A stretch of 64,000 nt of DNA from contig JADFUC010002255.1 in the NCBI GenBank assembly GCA_019722365.1, forward strand, positions 62,001 through 126,000, written 5' to 3'. This DNA comes from Lithospermum erythrorhizon (lineage: Eukaryota > Streptophyta > Magnoliopsida > Boraginales > Boraginaceae). The translations under genes and the position numbers were made by a program. Of the stretch, positions 27,960-41,134 are shown piece by piece. Each line of letters begins with the position of its first letter. Positions within the stretch are counted from its first letter, which is position 1. The notes under the pieces were generated by a model. The model saw only the letters and a list, made by a program, of their open reading frames with translations. It was not told where the DNA came from and searched no databases.

Positions 27960-29500
27960 TAAATATCAAAGTATGATTTTTATTTTATCATAAAAGAAAT
28001 TATGATAATTACCTCTAATGATATTAGTATCAATAAAAATCAATTATGATATTGGTGTGAAAAGAAAGTAAAGAGTCATATTTAATGTTACAAGTGTGGT
28101 TTTTTTACTTGTACTTTAATACTAACATAACATAAACACTCAACTAAAACAAAATGACTTACTCTTAATGTTTTTTATTTCTTAACTATAAAAAAATGAT
28201 GACTTCGATCTATAATTACATCCAGATATAATTGAGTCCTTAGTTAAAAATTAATGTTTTAGTAGTAATTTTAATTTAACCTTTCAATATTGTTGTTTTA
28301 TCATTTAATAATTCTATATTTTGTGTCCTAAAATAAAATTAAGGAAATACTTATGATAATATATACCACGAGTATTATATAGTAATATAACATAGTAGAT
28401 AATAATTATTATTATTATTTTTTTTTTTTATAAATACAGATACAATTAGTGCTAATTTTTAATCAAGCTTCATCTTTATCAAAATGGAAATCACTCTTAC
28501 ATAGTCTAAGTACGGGCCAATCAACAAGGCTTAGTATTTTTGTTATTATTACATAAATAAAATTCATATCAACAGAGAATAAACTAATTAGTATGCGCTA
28601 TGACAATTTGCATATAAAATTCATAAATAGAATTGTATATGTTGTTTTTTAATTAGTTAAAAAGTTGAAAATATATAAGTCTTTTAGTTATAAAACAATA
28701 TCAAATATTATCGAGTTAATAATTGAGAAAATACGGAGTCATATTATAATTGAATCATGATAGAAGTAAATATGTAATGTTAGTGCTTTTTGATAATCAA
28801 TTGTAGGATTGATATAGTAAAATGACTACTTTCACCATAAAAAACTATGAATTTAATATTTTTATAATCAAAATAATTTACATTAGTATGTGTGTCATGC
28901 ATGTACACAAAATTGAATATATTGCATATAAGTACATACAAAGATATCTTTCCAATCATTTTAGAGGATCAATTATATGATCAAGAAAATTATACATTTG
29001 CAATGAAGAAATTATTATATATTGATGTTAAGAGAATGTAAAAAGTCATATATAATGTCATAAGTTATGTCTTTTATTTTGAGTTAAAAACTAACTTAAC
29101 CTAACATTGAACTTATATTAACTTGTAATGACTTTAATTTGTATTTTCTTTTATATATATTTGTGGATCTATTAATTAAAATTATGTTGTAATAATAATG
29201 TTGTTAATTCATTTTAACTTTACCTTTGAGTTTTGATTCTTATAATTTCACAACTTATAAACAAATTAGTCGTAACATACATTTACAAACACTTTCATAA
29301 AGCTTAGCTATTGCATATAATATATAAATTTATCTTATGATAAAAATAAAGAAATAATTTCATAATGTATACTTATTGAATATTATATATAAATAAAAGA
29401 TAGATTATTATTGCTACTAACTAAATAAAACTCATATACAAAGAAAAGAAATAATCCACACCTTTTATAATTAAATCATATATATGAATGTAGTTACATA
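27960..29500. repeat. Diverged direct duplication, unit about 1 kb
   Basis: Sequence around 28040-28230 is echoed at about 29020-29140. Shared order: an ATTGATGTTAAGAGAATGTA-like word, GTAAARAGTCATAT, TAATGT(T/C)A, a run of T, ACTAACATAAC/ACTAACTTAACC, then AATGACTT. A second shared segment pairs about 28545-28590 with 29410-29450 (CTAAATAAAACTCATATAC-like). The copies are strongly diverged and very AT-rich, with no coding content. Confidence 0.5.
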
Positions 29501-29904
29501 TATATATTCTATCTTAATATGATGACCATATTTCAAGATTCTTTTTATCAAGAAATAAATGGACAAACACCAATCTTCAACCATCTCAATGTTTATTTTT
29601 GTTGGGAATGAACTATTGAGAAATCAAAAAAAATAAGTAAAGAATTATGTTAGGAAGTGAAACTTACATTAATAGTCTCAACCCCAAAATAACATTCCCA
29701 ATGATTTGTTCAATTGTGTTTTGTCTAACAAACCTCAGATAAAGACTAAAAGTCATGTGTTAGCAAAAGACAATAATTTTGTTTTTGTAAACATGCTTCT
29801 TCTTCTTGAAGCTCTAGATAAAGGATAAAAAAATAAATGTAAGTTAGATGAAAGACAATAGAGACTATGCATAGTTTTAAGAATATAATGGAATATTAAA
29901 ATTC

Positions 29905-30530
29905 ATGTAACTCCTAGAGGTGGTCTTTAACTCTAATTTATTAACTCTCATTATTTCCCAAGTTATTTGTTTACTTTCATTGTTCTTAAATCTATTTTTT
30001 ATTTCTCATTATTGTCAATTATTATTCTAGTTTTTAAAATTGAATGTTATTTTCAATAATTAGTCAATCTTTTAGAGCTATTTTTAATTATTTTTAGTTC
30101 TCAACTTATGTGATAATTAAATTTTTTAACTCTCATAAATATTTTATTCTTATTTTACATTTTAAAGATAAATGTTATTTATTTATATACTCTCATTATT
30201 TAATTCTTGTAATTAATAATTCGTAGGAGTTAAAACCTTTCATGTAACTCCCAAGATTTAGTCTTAACTCTTAAATCTAATTTATTTACACTCATGCTCT
30301 CAAGTTATTTGTTTACTCTCATTTTTAAAATTATTATTTTTAATTGTTCATTACTATCAATTATTGTAGGGTTTAAAGCTAAGTTATTTTCTAATAATTA
30401 TTGGAATCTTATAGGATTCCATTTATAATTATTTTAACTCTTCAACTATGTTACAATCAAATTTTTAAATCTCATAAATATTTCATATTATTTTATCGAC
30501 ACTCAATATTTAATTCCTGATTACTAGCGT
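29905..30530. repeat. Diverged tandem repeat, two units of about 320 bp
   Basis: Unit 1 (about 29909-30234) and unit 2 (about 30239-30530) share, in order: CATGTAACTCC, AACTCTAATTTATT, CAAGTTATTTGTTTACT, TCAATTATT, ATTTATAATTATTTT/TTTTTAATTATTTTTAG, CAACTTATG/CAACTATGTTAC, AAATCTCATAAATATTT and ACTCTCATTATTTAATTC. A third, weaker copy may continue to about 30900. Confidence 0.6.
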
Positions 30531-30539
30531 TTTTTAAGA

Positions 30540-31920
30540 GCCGACCGTTATTTTATTGGCATGAACCTTTTTTAAAATTATTTTTGCCTATTTTATTAAT
30601 CCTAAAGTTATTAATTTTTGCACTCCCCATTATTTTAAATTATGTTTTTAGTTTCATTATTTTAATTGTTATAACATCTTTTAAAACTACATATCATTTT
30701 TTGCTCTCGTTATTTTCTATCTCTCGTTAATTATGCATTTTCATAATTATTAGGTGTTTTGTAATAATTTATTTAAATGATTCTTCACTATAATTTCTTC
30801 TAACTTTTATCACTATTTTTTTAACTCCTCATTAGTTGTGATTTTTCATATTAATAATAGCTTCGCAAATATTTTTTGAAAACAACTCTCATAATTAATA
30901 TGTGCTTTGTAATTAGCTCTTATCCGACGGGTAATTTAGTCTTAACAAAAATGGAAGAAACAACCAACCACATTCACACATTTAGAAGGTACTAGTAAAA
31001 TATGACGTAGGTTGCACCCATGTAGATATTCTGAACGAAAAAAATGTAAGCATTTTTATAATTATTTATTTATTATTGAATCTTCTTCAAATACTAAGAA
31101 AGATTAACTTAATAGATCGAGTTCATTAAATATAAAATAATAATTTCAAATAATATAAATTTAGAGTTTTACATCTTAATTTATTTCAAAATTTTAATAC
31201 CATCATGTTTGTCATTATTTATTCACTTTATTTTTGAATTTCACTTTATTATTTACAATATTTAAATACTTTGCCTCTATATATCATTTTAAATGCATCC
31301 TAGATATAAATTGAAATTTACTATTTTGATTTTTCAAATAAAATAATCCATAGATTTTTTAAATAAACTTAACTTTATCGATGTAGTTTTCGTATCATCT
31401 ATTATACATGGTTAAATTTGAAGAAATATCATTAAAAGATTTTGAGTGCCTTCTACCAAGAGAACAATATTATGCTTATTGTTTTAAGGCGGCCAAATTT
31501 ATAGCTTCATAATAGTCCAACAACTTGTAAGCATCCTAAGAAATGAATAAAGGTCGATATCATTCTCTAGTGTCAGTATGGTGTTGAAATTATGTAATAC
31601 CTATTATAAAATAATTGTTAGTTTATAGAACAAATAGTATGTAACTCTCAAATAAGGAAATAACGAGAATACGTAACCTCTTATTAGTTTTTTTAATTAG
31701 CTCAAAAGGTGGAATAGTAAGAGTCATGTAACTTTTAAGTATTTTAATGAGTTGTAATTACAATGAAGTAAATACATAAATATTATTTATTATTCTTTTA
31801 ATACATATTTTTATTATTCTTTTAACTATTTATATATTATATTAAAATATTTAGCATATTTTGATCTAAAATCAAATATTTGCATGCTCAGATGTCCTAT
31901 ATTCATATGTGCTTCAATGT
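30540..31920. other. AT-rich gene desert, middle part
   Basis: Weak echoes of the neighbouring repeats appear (for example TCATGTAACTTTTAAG near 31723). Otherwise no gene, RNA or transposon protein is visible; both strands lack open frames of 60 codons. Confidence 0.5.
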
Positions 31921-31921
31921 T

Positions 31922-32266
31922 TAATGTACATAAAAATTAAATAAATGTTAAAAAGTAATGTAACTCCTATGATACTTTTTTAATTCTATTTAATCATTTA
32001 CATAAAAATTGAAGAAATGATAAAATTCATGTAACTCTCATGATACCTTCTTAATTCTATTTAATCTTTTACATAAAAAATCATATAACTCTCATGATAC
32101 CTTCTTAATTTCATTTAATTATTTACATAAAATTTGAACAAATATTGCAACTACGTAACTTCCATGATATATTTTTAATTTATATTTTACTACTTCTTTA
32201 CATAAGATTCAAGAAATGATAAAATTATATAACTCCCATGATAACTTCTTAATTTTATTTAATTCA
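31922..32266. repeat. Minisatellite, five copies of a unit of about 70 bp
   Basis: Five tandem copies begin near 31922, 31996, 32067, 32121 and 32193. Each reads approximately TTTACATAAAAATTGAA, AATGATAAAATT, a (C/T)AT(G/A)TAACTC(T/C)CATGATA core, then CTTCTTAATTCTATTTAAT. The third copy is shortened to about 54 bases. The core word also occurs in the repeats at 29909 and 30239, linking the arrays. Confidence 0.85.
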
Positions 32267-32269
32267 TCA

Positions 32270-35200
32270 TCATCAGATGCCTGAAATTAAGAATCCTACG
32301 GGTATCTTTTATCTTCACAAAAATTGAAAGAAACACATTTTTGTATTCATATTTTTAAAAGGTATATATAAATATAGATATAGATTTCTTTGTTTATTTT
32401 CGATGATTTGATATTTTAATTTCAGCTGGATCTGATGTTAATTATTACACGTATTTGTAATATTTTGTTGTCTATTATAGTTGCTTTGAAAGTAGTTTTA
32501 ACTCTATCTGATATTAATTATTACATGAATTTTATGTTTAGCTAGATCCGTGCAATAATTGTTGAGTGTAATGAAGATTCAGTAGATTAGGTAATATATC
32601 GGATAAATTATGTTATTCAATAAATTTTGAAGGGGGTATGATCTTAATTTTATGTTAGTTAATTGTGTCTTCTTAAAAATTGTTGACTTGGTGTTCTGTG
32701 TTAAAATATTCCACTCAAAAACCACCGACCATATACAGTAAGTGAATCAAATACCTTATATATCCGGGAAATGATAATCGACTTCGATTGCCGACGCGCT
32801 GACATTAACATTCTCCTCACGCCAGTAATCCTCTACGTCACTTTAATTTACATCTGGCTGCATATGTTGTCCTCATCACCATAGGCTCGACTTTAATACT
32901 CATGTTAAGTATGACTCAGAAGTGATCGTTATCGAAGAATTTGTTAGAACCTACAACGTTATTGCACAATTAAAGGCCCCTAATTACCCAATAACACGAA
33001 TCCCGCCGTAGACGATAATCCAAACTTCAACAGATAATCTACTTCCAATTCGTATACAAATGAAAGAAAAGCTTAATAAACAACACAATAATTTTATCCC
33101 GTTCACCTCACAATGAGAGCTAATCCATCACAAATCTACTAATAACTCTCAGAACAATTATTTACAATACTCAAAATTTATTCTATTATTTCCTCATTCA
33201 GATATTTTTATAGATTGAAAACTCTTAATTACAAGTCTCACAAATCTATTAAGACCTGCTTTATTATGATCTAATATTTGAGTGCATAAAATACCTCATA
33301 TAAAATAACTATCTATTTATGCAGCAAAACAGCACCAATAATGTTCCCGAACCTCTAAATAGTTCTCAAACCACCTCAAAATCGCCAAAGTCACAGGCGT
33401 CATCGAGACCCCATCAAGACCCCTTGGTCTCGAATACAGTCCCGGTCTTCTGGTGCACGAGACTTCTATGATGCACTCGATGCAAAAAGGCTTCACATTC
33501 AACAAAAATGACTCTGGTTATCAAATGATTGAACAAGCGGGAGCAATTTACTTAAGATACTTAGTTGACAATTCTGTCATCGATTCTCGGTTTTACTTTT
33601 AAGAGTCACAAAAACTTGATACGAGTATTTGTAGTGTTGGACTGGTTCTTTTTGGAAACGGAGCTGATCTGCATTTGAGCTTGAACTAAATCACCATGAT
33701 TGATGATTGAGGCTTAGCGTGTAAGCCTTATAAATCACTCAAGGATTCCATCAGGAAGACTAATTAACAACCCAGCTACATGTTGGCCTTCCGCTCATAA
33801 GGGGACATTTATGTTGGCAAACACTTCTCTGTATCTTGTGCAAATGTGATATTGTGTTCTTATGCAATGATAAGCTTGAATATTACCCCCTCTATTGCTA
33901 AAAGATTGTCACCATCCTACATCATTCCCCGGAAAGATAAAGCCATCGCTCCTTGATAAGGTTGATAAGATCCTGTGGTGGTCCCTCAGAACTATTCAAG
34001 CATCTATTGATATGAGTTTGATATAAAGTGAAGATTTTAATTATGGGTCTGATATGCATTTTTTTGTCTTCACACAAGATGTCTAATGAATATATTCCAA
34101 TTCCATTGATTATACACCAAAACAGAAACAGTTCAGCCATATGATTAACGCTAGGTTTTCATTTCGGTTGTAGGTGTAACTAACCCGCTATTAAGAAGTA
34201 AGCTTGTACAATAATAGGGAACTCAGGGAGGTAGGATGGCTAATTGGCTATACAAAGCCTTTGTCAACCTTGTTTTCTTATCATTGATGGAAACAATTAA
34301 CAATACCATGTTTTCATACAATAATATTTTATACTTGGAATATCTAATGGTATGACCTCTAAGAAAATGAAGACGAAACTTAGTGAGTTTCTTAGGTGCA
34401 TTTTGATTTATTTTTTTACTAGGAACGATAACAAGAATGGAAGGTGTTGTATGCTATCATGGCTTCGGACAATTCACGTATATGTTGAGAGCTTGTTGCA
34501 AAAATGGAATCAAAACAAACACAATATGACAATATCTTTAAACTAGATTCATCACATTTCATGATAAATGTTGATTACAATCGTTTTTTATGGGAGTGAC
34601 ACATAATATATTACTTTAAGTTTCATTTATTTATCATCGATAATTTATAATCACTATCGATCATGTCGCTTATTTATGTACCAAAATCTCCTTACTTGAC
34701 TACTCTGATCAATTTTATTTGTTAAATGGAGACATCTATTAGTTCAAATCAAATAATTGAGCGGGTAAACTCGTTCCCTCAAATCCGTTACTAAAAAATT
34801 TGTGATAACAATATATGATTAAAATATCACATTACAAATAAATTAAAATGAATCGAAAATATCCATAAATAATTATGATTTATTTCTTGTCTTTTCCTCC
34901 TGACCAGACAATGTACTTATTTCTCCATGAATCCTCTTTGGTAACACTCCTGTCCCCGGCCAAAAAAAGGTTTAGGAAGTCGAGAGATAGCTTGATTGTC
35001 TACTATCTCTGAGTCTCTGACCTTGAACGAAGCGAGCAATCCTACAACTAAATGGAATACTTCCTCCAATCCAAAACCATTTTAACACCATTAGATAAAG
35101 TTTTCATCATTAATTATTTTAAAACAATATTTTTAAAAATTAAAAATAATATTATAAAACTATTTTAAAATAAATCTAATTATATACCTAACTATTTTTA

Positions 35201-35280
35201 AAAATAAATCTAATTATATAAATTTTACTTATTATAATAATAAATAGTTAGTAGATGAAGTTCTAACGCTTCTAATTTAT
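32270..35280. other. Desert with a stretch of ordinary base composition, no gene recognised
   Basis: From about 32750 to 34550 the GC content rises and the sequence reads less like simple repeat. The part near 33060-33330 (rich in CAATGAGAGC, AATAACTCTC and ACAAGTCTCACAAATC) resembles the inside of plant LTRs, but no paired LTR, PBS or coding motif was found. Open frames at 33317-33505, 33922-34140 and 34352-34546 are short and unrecognised. Confidence 0.4.
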
Positions 35281-35283
35281 TTT

Positions 35284-36130
35284 GCAAAATTGCACTCGAT
35301 CCTCAGTATTGTTTAAAGCTTGCACCATACCCTCTCGTCAGGATATTTAATAGCACCCTACCCCCCTATATTACTTTAAACGCTGCACACCATCCCCAAA
35401 TATCCAAATTTCCATCACACCGATGGCAAGTGTTCTACACTCTCATTTACGCTGATTGAAAATTAAAATAATTATTTATCTCCAACAATACGTAATGTTT
35501 GCACTCATTTTAGCAAAGATTGATATTTACTCTCATTACTTTAACCTTTTATAATATTTTTTTATTTTACAACATGCTCCCTCCAATTAAAAAAATGATA
35601 TTTTTAGCTTTTACTATTAAACTTTCAATTATCAATTAATTTTTATTTTTTTATTTTAATAAATATAAAATTTATATTATTGATTCATTTTTGAAATATT
35701 TTAATACTATTATTTTACTATTTTTTTATAATATTCATGATCAAAGCGACGATAAAAAATAAAAATATCAATTAAACTGAAGTTGAAAATAGTATATAAT
35801 AAGCACCCGCCACCACCAAGCTTTAATTTAAAGGTTTAGCATTCATAAATTAAAAGAAAGCATTATTATGAAAATTACTCAGAAATAATATTATGAAAAT
35901 ATTTTAAACAATATATAGCCGATTATATATTTTAAGAATAATAAGAAGTATAAAGTAATTGTTGGTAAAGGGTAATATTGTATTTTTTATTTTCTACTAA
36001 ATTATTCAAACGGAAGTTAATAATGGGGAGAGTGTGCAATATTTAAAATAATACAAGGGGATACGGTGCTAATTAAACAATACAGGGGTATCTACATATC
36101 CTTTTAAACAATACAGGCCTGTACAAATTT
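35284..36130. mobile_element. Non-autonomous inverted-repeat element A (about 850 bp)
   Basis: The left end (about 35284-35420: GCACTCGATCCTCAGTATT, GTTTAAAGCTTGCACC, TATATTACTTTAAACGCTGC, ACACCATCCCC) is repeated inverted at the right end (about 36023-36130: GGGGAGAGTGTGCAATATTT, AAAATAATACAAGGGGATAC, AAACAATACAGG). The inverted ends run for about 100-140 bases with mismatches. The interior is AT-rich and non-coding. It is a foldback or long-TIR element of unknown superfamily. Confidence 0.7.
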
Positions 36131-36775
36131 AAATTGCACTGCATCTCTCAGACATTGTTTAAAAGTCGCACTGTGTCCCCCCGTATAATTTACTCCAAGA
36201 CCATATCCTCAGATTATTTTAAATATTATACACCATCCCAAACACCCAAATCTCCATCAAAATTGATGGTTTAGACTATTTTATCCCCATTGATATTCAT
36301 TCATATTATTTAAATGTTTTTATCAATTTTATTTTTCATAAATCACAAGAAAATAATATTATAATTTATAAATGATGTTTTTATTTTCATAAAATATATA
36401 ATATTATAATGTATACCTCTTTTCATTTTTAATGATGTAGTATTATCATCTTAATTCGTATGAACATGTTTGCCAAAAAATTATAAACAAGAAGCCAATA
36501 ATCCTAACATGATTGAAAACATATATAAAATTATTTTCTTTACAAAAATAAAACATCATTGAAATTAAATTTGTAAATAAGTAAAAATGACTATCAAAAA
36601 ATTGAAATAATATGGATAAATATCAATTATGGTAAAATGGTCTAAATCATTATTTTTTATGAATATTTGAGTATTTGGAAATGGTGTATAACATTTAAAA
36701 TAATACAAATAGCTAGATATTAATTATACATGAGGTATGGTGGAATTTTTAAATAATAGTAAGTTACCTTTCGAA
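36131..36775. mobile_element. Related inverted-repeat element B (about 640 bp), directly abutting A
   Basis: The left end (about 36131-36270: AAATTGCACTGCATCTCTCA, CATTGTTTAAAAGTCGCACT, TATACACCATCCC, CCAAATCTCCATCAAAATTG) matches the left end of element A in direct orientation. Its own inverted partner lies near 36667-36775 (TTTGGAAATGGTGTATAACA, TTTAAAATAATACAAATAG, GGTATGGTGGAATTTTTAAA). The two elements thus stand head to tail without a spacer. Confidence 0.65.
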
Positions 36776-37631
36776 GTTGACAGAAACATGCACGATATTT
36801 AACTACTCCTCCTTGTTTTATCTGTCTGTTTGTGTCAGTTCTGACATTACTCTATGACTATATTTATTACATTGAATTCAATAGCATCTTCTACTCACAC
36901 CACTCTCCTCTGCTCTTTCTCTTTGACTTTCTCAATTACTATTCATATCTTCATCATTCTTATATCCAAAACTCACCACTTAACCAAAATGCTAGTTGCT
37001 CTCTGCATCCATGCACTTTAAAGGGTAGATAAAAACTTGTTCTTTTAGGAGCTTAGCTACAGAAAGAGGTTGCTTGAGTTAGTTGACTCAAATTCTTGAG
37101 TTTTTTCTCATCTAGTTCTACATTGAACTTTTTAGTGTTGGTAGTTTTTACTTAACTGCAAATGTACATTTCTTGAATTTTTCCTTCATTGTTTGCTATA
37201 TGCATTTGCTCACCACTCCATTTTTTATTTTTCTTTTTCAGAAATACCCATGTGATTATATGTGAATTTATTTAATGTTCCATGGCCAAATAATCAAAGC
37301 TCACCCCCAACTCTACTGTTTTAATTGGTGTTTATGACCATAAAGTTTGTGACAAATTGATAGTAGTATAATTTTGGGGTTTTTTTTTTTTTTTTGCATT
37401 TTTCCTGATCTTGCTTTTGGCATTATAAAATTACTTCTTTTACTCAAATCTTAGGTTATTGTTGTCTATTTTTTGAATGGATAAGATATATTCTTGCCAC
37501 TCAAATCTTGTTATGTCATTACTAATTAGATGATATAGACATTGGTTCAATCTTTTTTAGACATTGCAATTTTATTAACTTATCATTTGATTATCACTAA
37601 TTATTATATGCTCCCAGGATCAAACAGTTGT
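36776..37631 (+). promoter_or_regulatory. Upstream region and probable 5' leader of the RopGEF14 homologue
   Basis: Composition changes at about 36790 to CT-rich sequence typical of a plant leader (36890-37020). A splice acceptor (CTCCCAG at about 37612-37618) sits just before the coding ATG at 37632, so a leader intron ending there is likely. No TATA box is assigned. Confidence 0.4.
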
Positions 37632-40600
37632 ATGGAGAAGATGTTGACCATGAGGAGAAGACTAGCATGTTGTTCAAGACTCAGAGAAGTTAGCATTGAC
37701 TTTGATGAACAAGATAGTAAGTTCCTTCTTTCAGTCTTTTTCCGAAACCCCCCCTACCCGCTTGTGCGGGCAGCCTCTTCAAAGGCACCCGGCATGTTTT
37801 TTTAGGCAAAACTATTCTTTGGATTCTGTTTCTCTTTCTGCAACTTCAGCCTTATTATTGTGGGTCATTATGTCATATGCTTTACTCCTACATGTTATAT
37901 ACTTCAAAAGGTCACCTTTCAATTTAAAGTAATATTATCTGCTCCACCATTGCATGGAAACCCATATTTTTGCCCATATTTATACATAAGATGTACTTGC
38001 CTCTTAGGTTGGAACTATCTTAATGCATATGTCTAACACAATGTAACAAGATTTTGTTGTAGATCTGAGATCCCTTGTGACTATATCAGTACATCAAACA
38101 CATGTATTATAAAAGAACACATTTTGTTTAATGCAGTCACATTTATGTCTCCTACTAGCAAGTTTCATGTTGGTGTGTTAGCAACCTAAATAAATACAAT
38201 GATTGACCCTACAATGCTATTATTGACGTACTAAATTTGAAAAAAAAGGTGTTTCGGCAAGCCTTTGAAGTTTTAGCACTAGGTAATAGGTATAGAAGTT
38301 AAATTGATTGAACAAAGTTTCCCTTTCCTGGTAAAAGATGTACTACTTCATGGCGAGTACTATAAAAATAGTAGTAAGTCTTAAGTCTCTCATATAATGA
38401 AAGAGTGTTGTTAAAGTTGTCAAAAATAGTGCAATATTTTATCGAGTGCTATAAAAGTGGTCCAATGTCCTGAAGTCAGTGGTTGTTACACATGTGTTCC
38501 TTTTACTTCTAGCTTAAAACATATGTAAAAGGTCAGAGTTGTGGATTAGTTGGAGAGAGATTGCGTTCTTCTTTCTTTTACCAAAATTCTTTGTGTAGTT
38601 ACCAAGAACTTTCTTCAAATGGAGTACAGGGGTTGTCACATATAATGGACTTGAGAGCTGCATCCAGGACAGTCACTCGTACGACAATGATAGTGGCACT
38701 AGCAGAGGAGACATATGCCCTACTGACTCTTTTTGTGACGATGCCTCAAGCTGCTCTTCCAGTAACAATGCATTTGGGTCCGTCTCCTCACATTATACAC
38801 CATTGAAAAGGGATGATGGTGGGAACTATGAATGGGAGTTCTCAAGCCCTCAGCATTTCTATCAGAAGGAGAAACCTACTTATGACAGTCATTCTTCCGA
38901 TATAGAGACTATGAAAGAGAAGTTTTCAAAGCTGTTGCTAGGGGAGGATACTACTGGGGGGACCAGAGGCGTGTCCCCTGCATTGGCATTGTCCAATGCC
39001 ATAACAAGTCTAGCAGGTACCAGATAAGTGCATTTTACTTTCCATGCAACAACGAATAGTGAATAGAAAACAATCTTAATGTTATCACTCTGATGAGAAA
39101 ATTTGGAGATATTTTAGGTTTAATAATATTCTTCTGAAAATATCAAGCGTGTAAAGTTAGATAATGAAAGTGTCCAGCATTTATGTCTATCTTAAGGATC
39201 GGTTTACTGGAGCAAAAACAATGATAGTCCATTATGAAGGTTTGGGGAGCACTAACGTAATAGCCCCTTCAACATTTTTGCTGTTCGTTGTTTTGGTCAT
39301 GAGTTAAACCCTCTCCTAACCTGAATTATAACTCGATCTACAGCATCTGTATTTGGTGAGCTATGGAAATTAGAGCCTTTGACTGAGGATAGAAAGGGTA
39401 AATGGCAGAGAGAAATGAACTGGTTTCTCTCGCCAACTAATTACATGGTTGAGTTAGTTCCTGCTAAGAAAAATTGCAACGGTGGCCAGACAATGGAGGT
39501 ACATCTTTAGTCAACTTAAACAGTTGAGCTCATTTGATTCATGTATCTGATGCATGTCTCTGATTTTTGCTGAATCAGATAATGACCCCAAAAGTCCGTT
39601 CAGATGTTCATTTGAACCTTCCAGCACTTCAAAAGTTAGATTCAATGCTTATAGTAAGTGGCTTTTATCTTGTTGATTAGGTAATGAGGTGGGTTTAAAC
39701 TGTTTGTGCGCTTATTTGTTTGAATTATTTTGTTTCATAGGAAACTCTAGGTTCAATGGTCAATACTGAGTTTTGGTATGCAGAAGTGGGCTTGTTAGGA
39801 AGAAATTGAGTGAGGTGAGTAAAGGTGGTGGCTTCCCTATCCACGCGTACCCACTGCTGGACTTTCGGATGCTGAAAGAAGAAAATTGGTAAACGAAGAA
39901 ATTGTCTACTCAGGTATTCAAGGCTGTAAGCAAAACAATCAATGAGAATATTTTGCTTGAAATGTCCATTCCTTCTATGATCAGTGATTCAATTCCAAAG
40001 GTGAGAAGGTGTATCTACCTATATCTTCCCCGATCCTGGACATCCTTTGTGGACTCCTAAAACATTCTTATAGTTTGATGCTGTAATAAATGAACATGTG
40101 AATAGATTCTTGTTTAGCTATCATGCTCAGAGTCAATATTTTTTCGTGGATAGGACCTGAATGATTATGACTAGCATGGGTATTATCTGTGGTAACATAA
40201 AATAAGTACAATGCTGACCTTTAAAGAATGAGCGAATAGTATATAAAGAAGCATCATCTTAATTTGCCTTTCCTGATTCTAGATAAATGATATCAACTTC
40301 AAATGCAGTTATTAGTCAAGTGTGTTTTTTTGGACTAACAATAAAGAACAATTTCAAGCTAACTGCTACTCTATTTATCACTGCAGTCAGGAAAGGTGAG
40401 CCTTGGAGAGGAGCTTTATAAAGTCTTGACTTCTGATTCAAGTACTGCAGAGAACGTCGTCGATTTGCTTAATTTGAAATCTGAGCATAGTGCTCTTGAA
40501 GTCACCAACAAATTGGAAGCTGCTATATTCACTTGGAAAGAAAGAATCACAGACCAACACCAAGAAACTGGGAAATCTCCTGCCCGAACTTCATTTTATT

Positions 40601-41134
40601 TTATGAAAGATCATATATCAGAGCTTGATAAGCTTGAAATTCTAGTGCAACGAGCTGATGTTCTACTGCAGCATCTGAAATCTAGATATCCAAACCTCCC
40701 TCGGACCTTTTTTGAAGTCATGAAAGTACAGTATGGAAAGGTATGCACTCTTTCAATTATCTTATGGATCATTTTCATGTAAACAATTGAAAAAACAAAG
40801 AGTTACCCGAGGTTATTTCGTATCATGTTGTTCCCTTCCATTATTCTTGCTTACCTTATTATTCACATTTGGGTCTAAATGTTTACGCTATAGCCTATAA
40901 GTGATTTTGGATACTGTTGGTAACTTGATTCCTGATCTGCAGGATGTTGGGCACTCTATTATGGAAGCTTACTCGCGAGTCCTTGCAAATTTAGCGTACA
41001 GCATTCTCTCTAGGATTGGAGATATTCTGCAGGAAGATTTCTTGTGCAATCCCAATTCTCCTGCAGCTACATGTCAACTTCCTGGACTAAAAATTCCTGG
41101 TATCACAGGAAGTCTGAGTCTCGGATCGTGTTAG
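37632..41134 (+). pseudogene. ROPGEF14: RopGEF14-like PRONE guanine nucleotide exchange factor, frame-disrupted
   Basis: Exons 37632-37716, 38630-39016, 39344-39498, 39579-39653, 39741-40000, 40387-40740 and 40943-41134 spell a RopGEF14-like protein: [105 protein letters not shown], then SGKVSLGEELYKVL, KLEAAIFTWKERITDQ and HSIMEAYSRVLANLAYSILS. PRONE domains switch on ROP GTPases at the plasma membrane. Exon 5 is 260 bases, although both neighbours require a multiple of three. Its middle hits stops and changes frame at least three times (39793-39912), where the KRWWLP block of the family should be. The C-terminal exon also shifts: RVRHSL and MNKVDAKS appear in another frame, separated by a TAA (41151). 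A true pseudogene or assembly indels could explain this; donor GTGAGT at 39815 may be used as a rescue intron. Confidence 0.8.

Noticed and set aside
33317..33505. 62-codon minus-strand frame
   Set aside because: Isolated in the desert, no recognisable family and no splice partner.
26205..35280. Organelle DNA insertion in the gene desert
   Set aside because: No plastid or mitochondrial gene sequence was recognised; the stretch is repeat-like and far more AT-rich.
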